Positions 57,478 to 64,000 of a stretch of 64,000 nucleotides of DNA are shown piece after piece; within the stretch, counting starts at the first letter, position 1; each line of letters opens with the position of its first letter. The translations under genes were made by a program, and so were the position numbers. Under the pieces are notes generated by a model. The model did not search any database, was not told the DNA's origin, and was given only the letters and a program-made list of their open reading frames with translations. This DNA is from Leptospira ryugenii (GTDB lineage: Bacteria > Spirochaetota > Leptospiria > Leptospirales > Leptospiraceae): NCBI RefSeq assembly GCF_003114855.1, contig NZ_BFBB01000003.1, positions 499,077 through 563,076 of the forward strand. Direction: 5' to 3'.

Positions 57478-59204
57478 AAATGGCTCCATTCTATCGCAAT
57501 GGATATTGCTAAGATGATAATGAGAAAAGCAGATGAGATCGCCAAATACTTGCTTACTTCCTCATCATGGTTCTTCTTTTTTTCTACAAGAAATTGACCT
57601 ATATTTAAGATGTAAGAAAAAATCGAAAAGATACTTTGGTCGATGATGGAAAGTCCCTTTGGTGTCAAAAAATATCTACCCAATGAATTTCGGAGCGGTT
57701 CTGTAAATACCGTGGAAGGTACAGAAAGTTCAGGTCCTATGTATTGGTTGCCACAATCCCAATATTGTCTTTTGGTAATGCGATGAGACCAACGAAACCA
57801 GACTAAACTCAAAATGAAAGCAACCGTAATACAAGAAACAATACTCAATTGCGAAAGCCAAATTGCCAAACTAGGGTCCAAATGTTTTTGAAGGAAAGGT
57901 ATTTTGAGAAAGAATGGCAAACACAAAGGGATCCCAATGATCATGATTCCTAAACTTCCCAGTGACAGAAAAACCCAAAACCTACGTGTATCATTCCATT
58001 CAGTCAGGGAAAAATCCGTTCGAGGGAAGGATAGAAAGAGACTTAAGAATAGTCGAATATGAGTAAACCCTCCCAAAACGATTCCAAAGAAAATAAAAAT
58101 CATTGCAGGCAGAAGAAAAACGGAACGCCCAAGAGGCATATCTAAGATCTTTGCATTCAAAAATAAATAGGTAGCCTCCGAAATAAAACCTAGTGTTCCT
58201 GGCAAGACCGCATAACTAAAAGTCCCAAGCCCCATCCATAGAGGATTGATGCCGATCAACCTCCCAATTCCTTTCATTTCGTCCGTAGAACTAGAGTTTC
58301 TTAGCCTTGCCACCATTCCGATTGAGAACAATTGAAACGTCTTTGAAAAGGAATGATGCAATAAACTCAAATAAAATAAAATGAGAAAGGAATGACTTAA
58401 AAATCGTAAGTCAGGTTCAGAGCTTGATTGAAACATCCCAGAAATTGCCAAACAAAGCCATAAAAAGTTTATAGATTCAATTGAGCTATAGGCAAGGGCT
58501 TTTTTGGGATCCTTATGAAAGTAAGAGGTAATACCCCCGAAAAACACACCCAAGGCGGCCAAAGGAAACAGGATACTATACAAGAATGGATCTTGGAGAT
58601 TGGGAAGGACATACCTACAAAAGAGCAGAAGCGGAAAAATTTCCAGTGCCCCAGCAAACGAACCTAAGGCGTGAGATGGCCCACCTTCATTTACTTTTGG
58701 CAACCAAATGTGAAAGCCAGAAAATCCAGATTTCACGAGAAGTCCAATCGTTAAAAAGTAATACCCACGTGGATCTTCTTCCGGTAAAAAAACCCATGCA
58801 GAGAGAAAGAGGACTGCAATGCCAGATGCAAATAAAAGTGAACCTAAACTTTCAATTTGTTTCTTCCCGAACTCTGTTCCAGAGTATATGATGATCGTGG
58901 AAAAGGACGCAATCTCAAGTGATACAGGAAGGAGGACAGATTTTCCTGCAAGATAACAGATGCCCAAGGCGGACCAAAATATCACATAGCCAAAAGTTAT
59001 ACGATTGGAATGTACCATTTCATACGATTGCACCAAGGCAAAGGCTGAAAATCCGATGTATGCTTGTAAGACCAGACCAAGGGCCAAAGGGAAATCTTCC
59101 GACCAAGGGCCAGGGCTCATGTATAAGAACATACACAAAGGAAGGACTGCTGCCATCCCAACTAAAAAAGCGCTGAATGCAAAGCGCATCTGTTTATCCG
59201 TCAT
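57474..59204 (-). CDS. Ehr complex membrane subunit, HyfB (NuoL/antiporter)-like
   Basis: A 576-residue polytopic protein with about 14-16 membrane helices. The antiporter core has GLLVKSGFSGFHIWLPKVNEGGPSHAL (channel Lys, cf. GAxxKSAQxPxHxWLPxAxxxPTPVSA), DPKKALAYSSIESINFL and HSFSKTFQLFSIG. First membrane-arm gene. No second NuoL-like gene (HyfD) is present. Start preceded by GAGG. Confidence 0.85.
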   Translation of the reverse strand: MTDKQMRFAFSAFLVGMAAVLPLCMFLYMSPGPWSEDFPLALGLVLQAYIGFSAFALVQSYEMVHSNRITFGYVIFWSALGICYLAGKSVLLPVSLEIASFSTIIIYSGTEFGKKQIESLGSLLFASGIAVLFLSAWVFLPEEDPRGYYFLTIGLLVKSGFSGFHIWLPKVNEGGPSHALGSFAGALEIFPLLLFCRYVLPNLQDPFLYSILFPLAALGVFFGGITSYFHKDPKKALAYSSIESINFLWLCLAISGMFQSSSEPDLRFLSHSFLILFYLSLLHHSFSKTFQLFSIGMVARLRNSSSTDEMKGIGRLIGINPLWMGLGTFSYAVLPGTLGFISEATYLFLNAKILDMPLGRSVFLLPAMIFIFFGIVLGGFTHIRLFLSLFLSFPRTDFSLTEWNDTRRFWVFLSLGSLGIMIIGIPLCLPFFLKIPFLQKHLDPSLAIWLSQLSIVSCITVAFILSLVWFRWSHRITKRQYWDCGNQYIGPELSVPSTVFTEPLRNSLGRYFLTPKGLSIIDQSIFSIFSYILNIGQFLVEKKKNHDEEVSKYLAISSAFLIIILAISIAIEWSHL

Positions 59205-59240
59205 AATACCTCTTCAAAAAAATAAAGACTGTGAGAAATC

Positions 59241-59525
59241 TTAAATGAAGGGCGGTGCACGATTTCTGATCCAATCATCAGAATCAGTAGATTTAAACGA
59301 ACGAATCAAATGAGAGACCAGACTAATGTCTTGGTGGCAGGGCCTTGGAATTTCGCAAACCAAGGAGAGGATGCCCAAGAGTTTTCCTTCGAGAACGTCT
59401 GACATTTCCTCTGAGGATTCTGAAATGCGCGACTCTTCCCAAAGTGAGTCATAACTGAGGGTAAAGCTCACCTTACCTGTTAAAAAAAAGGGAATCAAAA
59501 GGCAAAGCAGTACTCGGACAAACAC
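59241..59525 (-). CDS. small secreted hypothetical protein
   Basis: A 94-residue protein with signal-peptide-like start (FVRVLLCLLIPFFLTG) and a Ser/Glu-rich mature part ending RNRAPPFI; two Cys (LVCEIPRPCHQ). The frame opens at TTG 59561 but the GTG at 59525 has AGAAGGA seven bases upstream. It precedes the HyfB-like gene by 36 bases in the same direction and could be the first gene of the Ehr operon. Function not recognised. Confidence 0.55.
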   Translation of the reverse strand: MFVRVLLCLLIPFFLTGKVSFTLSYDSLWEESRISESSEEMSDVLEGKLLGILSLVCEIPRPCHQDISLVSHLIRSFKSTDSDDWIRNRAPPFI

Positions 59526-59610
59526 GGTAGATCCTTCTGGTAGCTTATGCAAAAAAACCAAAAATGGAAAGCACTTTTATGACAGACGAGTACAAATCAA
59601 AGGAAAGTGG

Positions 59611-60285
59611 ATGGATTCGATCAAAATAAAAAATCTCTGTAAGGCGTACGATCAATTCGGAAGCGAAAACCTTGTCCTGAAAGATATCACACTATCTCTA
59701 CCAGAAAAGAAACTCATTACCTTGATGGGTCCTTCGGGATGCGGGAAGTCGACATTTCTCAATATACTCTCTGGGCTAGACCAAGCCAAATCAGGTGAAG
59801 TCCTAGTTTTTGGAGAGAATATCCTAGAGTTTTCGGAAACTCAACTAACTCTGTACAGGCGAAATACGATTGGAATTGTATTTCAATTTTTTCATTTACT
59901 TCCCTACCTCACTGCACTTGAAAACGTATCCGTTCCATTGCTATTACAAGGCAAAAAACAAAAGACTGCCCATGCAATCTCCGCAGAGATTCTAAAACGC
60001 GTTGGCTTAGGAAATAAATTACATTCCAAACCGAGAGAACTTTCAGGAGGAGAGCAGCAAAGGGTTTCCATCTCTCGTGCCATAGTACACAATCCAAAAT
60101 TAATTTTGGCAGATGAGCCTACTGGAAATCTCGATACCAATTCCACGCACGAGGTTATGGAACTACTTTCCAATTTGGTTAGAGACCATTCGATGACACT
60201 CTTGGTAGTGACTCACAATCCTGAAATTGGCCAAAGAGGTGATATCAATTTGAAGATGTTGGATGGAGTGATACACTCCTCATGA
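59611..60285 (+). CDS. ABC transporter ATP-binding protein (LolD/MacB type)
   Basis: A 224-residue ATPase with Walker A GPSGCGKST, Q-loop QFFHLLPYLTALENV, signature LSGGEQQRV, Walker B LILADEPTGNLD and H-loop VVTHNPE. The GNLD and LLPYLTALENV sequences place it in the MacB/LolD/FtsE-type group that powers mechanotransmission across the periplasm. The ATG follows AAGGAA; coupled (ATGA) to the permease gene. Confidence 0.93.
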   Translation: MDSIKIKNLCKAYDQFGSENLVLKDITLSLPEKKLITLMGPSGCGKSTFLNILSGLDQAKSGEVLVFGENILEFSETQLTLYRRNTIGIVFQFFHLLPYLTALENVSVPLLLQGKKQKTAHAISAEILKRVGLGNKLHSKPRELSGGEQQRVSISRAIVHNPKLILADEPTGNLDTNSTHEVMELLSNLVRDHSMTLLVVTHNPEIGQRGDINLKMLDGVIHSS

Positions 60286-62732
60286 AAGTTATCTGGTATT
60301 ATTATCTCTGGAAATACCATGCAGATAACAAACAGAAGATGCTCCTTTCATTGGTGAGCATTGCTTTGGGAATTTCACTCTTCTTTACAACTCAAGTGAA
60401 TTCCTGGAGAGCCGAAGAATCCTTCATCGATTCACAGATCGCCTACTCTGGTGAAAATTTTGTGGGTCAAATGGAACATTTCATCCCGTCTGATGACTTT
60501 GATCTGAAAGATCTAGCAAAGATTTTGCCGAATGGTTATGAAATCGATCCGATTCTGCAGGAGTCTATTTACTTTAGAGGTGACGAAGACCAACTAAAAT
60601 CAATCCCGATCTTAGGGAAGGATATCTTTGCGTATACCATCTTTCCTGAGAACCAAAAACAATCCGATTTTGAAATTCCGATCCTGATGAGTGAAGAAGC
60701 ATTTGCCCAATTATTTGCGAAGGGAGATGCTATCAACATTCAAATCTGTCAACAAAAAATCGACCTTACCAAAAACAAAGTTTCTACTACCAAACAATCT
60801 GGCGCCTTTCTCCTCACTGATATCACAACCATACAGAAAATATGTGGCAAAACCCAACAATATTCAAAAATTGTTATCTACTCTATTGTTCCAAACCAAG
60901 AGAACGCTGGCTTTTCTGAACTTTTTTTCGAAAAGATAAAGAAACACTCAATCACATGGGAAACTAGAGAGGGAATAAGAGAAAAAACGGGAAAAGCACT
61001 TGGCTCTCTCAAAATCAATTTATTAGTAGTCTCACTTGTCTCCGTTCTCATTTCGTTCTTTATGATCACAAATGCTTTCTCTTCTTTATTCTATGCGAGA
61101 AAGAAAGAATTTGGTATCCTTTTGAGTTTAGGCAATAGCCGTTTCTCAAATTTTGTATTGTTTGCTGTACAAGCCTTTGTATTAGGTCTAGTTGGCTCTA
61201 TCTTAGGAGTGTTATTGGGCACATATCTCATTGATTTTCCTATTCTATCTTCCTCCAATACCATTACTGATGAACAACAAATTCGTTCTTACCATAATGT
61301 ACCTGATTGGATTTATCTTTCTAGTTTAGCAATTGGATCCTTAGGAGCCTTAGCTGCTGCTCTTTCTTCATCATGGAAATCCTACCAAATCCAAGCAATT
61401 GAGTTGGTGCGAGAAAGATCAGAAGATAAAGAAACACATTCAAAGGTTTTTCTCTATTCATTCTGGGTGGCCATTTTATTTGTGCTCATTGGCATCACCG
61501 TTGGTCTCTTTCCAAAACCACAATCCATCATATATGGACTCTTAGGTGTTGGATTCATCATCATAGGGACAGTTCTTCTTCTGCCAATGTGCATCCAAAA
61601 AGCCTTCTCCTTTTTATTTGCCATCTTTCCTTCATTAGCTGGAAAGGCTTTACTCAGGATCTCATGGGAAGAGATCAGAAGAGAGCCACTTCACAATTCC
61701 ATAACTGTATCTACGATCTTTTTATCGATTGCACTTGTGTTCACTTTGCAAACATTAACGGATAGTTATGAAAGTTCTCTTTTGCGGTGGGTGGAAGAAG
61801 AAAATCCTTTTGACTATTCATTGATTGACGAAGAGAAACTAGCAACAGGCGAACCTGGAATTCCAATTTCTTTGTATGATGAATGGAAAAATAAGTATCC
61901 AGAATGGAAATTAGAACCATTCATTATACAGCCAAAATTCCCCGTTGAAAAAAATTATTACACCTTACATGCATATCCTTTTTCATCTAAAGAAAATGAA
62001 ATTATGGTATCGAATAACTTTTGCTATTTAGAAAAAAAATGTGACGGCGATTTTTTAACATTTCATACCGAAAAAAGAGGAATGACTAGTTTTCGAATCA
62101 AAGCTGTGAAAGAGCATTTCTTTTCTGAAAGGGGAACAATTATGATGAGCTCCGACCATTATGACCTCTATTTCAAAATTAAATACTTAAATTCATTGCG
62201 AATTCAATTGCCCACTGGGGCAAATCGATCAAGTGCAGAAAAAGAGCTCCAAAACCAAGTCAAAAAGCATAAAAGTTTAAAACTATTAAACCAAAATGAG
62301 TTGAAAAATCTTTATGTAATAGGAATGAGGCAGGTATTCAAAAGCCTAGATCTCTTGAAGTTATCCTCGATTTTTTTAACAATGCTTTCTTTGTTAAATG
62401 CTCTTTTGTACCAGATCAAGGAAAAGGGGAAGTTACTCGCAAGTTTACGTGCAATCGGCATGGACAAATTTCAGCTCTTTCAATTTGTTTTCTTCCAAAG
62501 CGCATTTTTAACAGGCTTTGGTTTCCTAATTGGTGTCTTGAACAGTGCCCTAGTTGCTCCAGTCGTGGTCTTTGGGATCAATAAAAATGCATTTGGCTGG
62601 AGTCTAGATTTTCGTTACCCGATTTCTTGGTTAGGGATCGGCTTCTTTCTTGTACCAGTCTTAGCTACATTTGTCTCCTTACTGGCATTCGCTTCACAAA
62701 AAAACTCTAAGCTTTCCCAGGACCTAAAATAG
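60282..62732 (+). CDS. ABC transporter permease, FtsX/MacB type, duplicated
   Basis: An 816-residue permease with two FtsX-like halves: a first membrane helix (~20-38), a periplasmic domain (~40-240), three helices (~250-375), a second set of helices (~390-490), another large extracytoplasmic domain (~490-680) and three final helices with SLRAIGMDKFQLFQFVFFQSA. A duplicated FtsX layout resembles LolC/E-like and HrtB/BceB-type exporters. Together with the ATPase it likely exports or extracts a lipophilic substrate. No membrane-fusion protein is adjacent. Confidence 0.88.
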   Translation: MKVIWYYYLWKYHADNKQKMLLSLVSIALGISLFFTTQVNSWRAEESFIDSQIAYSGENFVGQMEHFIPSDDFDLKDLAKILPNGYEIDPILQESIYFRGDEDQLKSIPILGKDIFAYTIFPENQKQSDFEIPILMSEEAFAQLFAKGDAINIQICQQKIDLTKNKVSTTKQSGAFLLTDITTIQKICGKTQQYSKIVIYSIVPNQENAGFSELFFEKIKKHSITWETREGIREKTGKALGSLKINLLVVSLVSVLISFFMITNAFSSLFYARKKEFGILLSLGNSRFSNFVLFAVQAFVLGLVGSILGVLLGTYLIDFPILSSSNTITDEQQIRSYHNVPDWIYLSSLAIGSLGALAAALSSSWKSYQIQAIELVRERSEDKETHSKVFLYSFWVAILFVLIGITVGLFPKPQSIIYGLLGVGFIIIGTVLLLPMCIQKAFSFLFAIFPSLAGKALLRISWEEIRREPLHNSITVSTIFLSIALVFTLQTLTDSYESSLLRWVEEENPFDYSLIDEEKLATGEPGIPISLYDEWKNKYPEWKLEPFIIQPKFPVEKNYYTLHAYPFSSKENEIMVSNNFCYLEKKCDGDFLTFHTEKRGMTSFRIKAVKEHFFSERGTIMMSSDHYDLYFKIKYLNSLRIQLPTGANRSSAEKELQNQVKKHKSLKLLNQNELKNLYVIGMRQVFKSLDLLKLSSIFLTMLSLLNALLYQIKEKGKLLASLRAIGMDKFQLFQFVFFQSAFLTGFGFLIGVLNSALVAPVVVFGINKNAFGWSLDFRYPISWLGIGFFLVPVLATFVSLLAFASQKNSKLSQDLK

Positions 62733-62777
62733 GAATAAATACTTTACAATCTGCTAATTTGTCCTTCAATTTTGTCC

Positions 62778-63674
62778 ATGGCTGGAACAATCAAAGTTGC
62801 CTTGGAATTGGTCGATTCCATTCGAAAACAAAATATCGAAACCAAGGACAAAATCCCTGGTTCAGACACTTTTTTACGAGTTTGGGCTGCTCAGTTTAGT
62901 AGAACGGAAGATGAGATTCGAAAGATTCTCTACAATCTTAGAGAGAGCCATTATATCTTCATTATCAATACGGTAGCTCCGGATCCCAATTTATTTGTCT
63001 ACGGCGAAGAAGTGTACATGATTGCCGAGCATGAAATTTTGACCGAGCTAAAACGAGACGCTGATACTAGTTTAGAAAGAATTTATGAATCTAGTAATTA
63101 CAAACGAAAATCTTCCTTTCAGATTTCCAGAGAGCTATTCCCAAGAATTAAAGAATACAACAACACTCCTTTAGGTAGAGCGATCAACCTTGTTGTTATG
63201 TTAGAAGAGTATTTAAGGATACTCTCATCCACTAGTTACGAGTATACGGAACAGTGGCGAAAACAAAAACTCCAAGAGCTGTATGCAAGCGAAAGCACGA
63301 CGGAAGAAATATCCTCTGCTTTCTCACAGGCAACAGAAACCAAAAGAGCTGTTGACATCATGAAGGAATCTGGCAAGGAAAAGCAAGATCCTAGTTGGTC
63401 AAAGGCGACTCAGAGTTTCACTGTTGAATTCCTATTAAGGGTACATTTTAGAAAATATGAATTTGATATTATAAAAAAATTGATCCAAACAGGGAAAATT
63501 TCCCAAGAAAAAGAATTAAAATTTATCCGTGATACTCTTAACCTTATGGAAACTCGCACAAACGAAGACCGTATATTGAAGCGTTATATGGAAGAAATGA
63601 TTGAGCTTAGACGTTATTGCCAAGCCAAGCTCAACATCATGAGACAAGGGTCACAGCCAAAGCAGGCTAGTTAA
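62778..63674 (+). CDS. hypothetical cytoplasmic helical protein
   Basis: A 298-residue soluble protein, charged and helical. The N-terminal ~75 residues have a winged-helix-like pattern (VWAAQFSRTEDEIRKILYNLRE, then strands YIFIINTVAPD), the rest long helices with many Arg/Glu/Lys. No catalytic motif. ATG 62778 starts the protein; a TTG two codons upstream is less likely. It follows the ABC permease by 45 bases and its stop overlaps the convergent membrane-protein gene by 3 bases. Confidence 0.7.
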   Translation: MAGTIKVALELVDSIRKQNIETKDKIPGSDTFLRVWAAQFSRTEDEIRKILYNLRESHYIFIINTVAPDPNLFVYGEEVYMIAEHEILTELKRDADTSLERIYESSNYKRKSSFQISRELFPRIKEYNNTPLGRAINLVVMLEEYLRILSSTSYEYTEQWRKQKLQELYASESTTEEISSAFSQATETKRAVDIMKESGKEKQDPSWSKATQSFTVEFLLRVHFRKYEFDIIKKLIQTGKISQEKELKFIRDTLNLMETRTNEDRILKRYMEEMIELRRYCQAKLNIMRQGSQPKQAS

Positions 63675-64000
63675 GATTCGAAAAAACCTGCTTTGTTTAA
63701 ATTGATATACACCTGAAAGAGAAATAATACCAAACTGATAAATAACATTCTCCTTTTAAAGGAGAACTTTACATTCAAATAATTTGGTTTTTCTGGAAGG
63801 TAGAGAAAAAAGATAATCACGTTTACGTTGAAAAACAAATAAAAGGATTCTAAGTTTAAAAAAGGAAACTTCTCAGAGAGTCCAGGAAATTTCAAAACAA
63901 CTAGAAAAAATATTGAAGGACTCATAAAAAGAGCATTTTTCCAAGTGAATAGTTTTTCATCTTCATTGTCATAGACGATCTCAAGTTTGGTTTCTTTTCT
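63671..64000 (-). CDS. membrane protein, N-terminus outside the window
   Basis: The frame is open to the window's right edge (upstream of the ATG at 63925 it reads on without a stop), so this is the C-terminal ~109 residues of a longer protein. It contains three hydrophobic segments (around IFFLVVLKF, FNVNVIIFFLYL and FISLVLFLFQVYI) separated by basic loops. A soluble part (KLEIVYDNEDEKLFTWKN) precedes them. Family unknown. Confidence 0.6.
   Translation of the reverse strand, partial: RKETKLEIVYDNEDEKLFTWKNALFMSPSIFFLVVLKFPGLSEKFPFLNLESFYLFFNVNVIIFFLYLPEKPNYLNVKFSFKRRMLFISLVLFLFQVYINLNKAGFFES

Overview
The window looks like part of the chromosome of a Leptospira species, most likely from the saprophytic (free-living) side of the genus. 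Evidence: low to moderate GC, spirochaete-style loose lipoboxes, many TPR, adenylate cyclase and SpoIIE-phosphatase proteins, a chemotaxis operon, and several secreted proteins that match no general family I know. A class II photolyase and a nitrogen-responsive amtB-glnK unit fit an environmental life. Genes are dense on both strands. No phage, insertion sequence or CRISPR array was seen, and no gene-free stretch exceeds 300 bases.

Layout. 1-3465: the end of an unknown gene, a small secreted TPR-like protein and a class A penicillin-binding protein paired with a metallo-beta-lactamase-fold enzyme. 4530-7416: a coupled rhomboid / lipoate ligase / glyA operon ending in a terminator. 7644-14417: a tightly coupled three-gene operon made of a HAMP-SpoIIE-TPR phosphatase, a PF04392-like binding protein with TPRs, and a TonB-dependent receptor with an extra N-terminal domain. 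Then come a minimal UvrD-type helicase, tRNA-Val(GAC), and a PhoD-like phosphatase whose reading frame ends inside the tRNA on the opposite strand. 16915-20318: a membrane protein, an SGNH hydrolase and an MBOAT acyltransferase, probably for O-acylation of a cell-surface glycan.

20315-36332, all on the minus strand: a possible 16-kb co-directional run from thrS through a hypothetical gene, infC-rpmI-rplT, a ZapB-like coiled coil, zapA, 5-FTHF cyclo-ligase, cheW, a CheA-CheC fusion, cheB, cheY, scpA, scpB, pheA and tyrA to a NamZ-like DUF1343 protein and LemA. It is followed by a TetR / alpha-beta-hydrolase operon with two matching palindromic operators and a hairpin that would bury the hydrolase ribosome-binding site, a sirtuin, and amtB-glnK behind a sigma54-type promoter.

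41406-45789: a DNA-repair group containing a ligase-associated exonuclease, a ligase-like protein that appears to lack its whole adenylation domain, a class II photolyase, ClpS and an AlkD-like glycosylase. 45791-52522: two adenylate cyclases, an RlmD-type methyltransferase, a SpoIID-domain lipoprotein and an HDOD protein. 52528-59525: a complex I-like, energy-converting-hydrogenase-related (Ehr) operon. Its large subunit has no NiFe cysteines and its small subunit, fused to a ferredoxin, has lost three of four N2-cluster cysteines; an adenylate cyclase gene is its last member. 59611-62732: a Lol/MacB-type ABC exporter. The window ends with a hypothetical gene and a partial membrane-protein gene.

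The most notable items are the domain-deleted ligase next to its exonuclease, the cluster-depleted Ehr complex linked to a cyclase, the phosphatase / binding protein / TonB receptor operon, the CheA-CheC fusion, and the tRNA-antisense protein tail.
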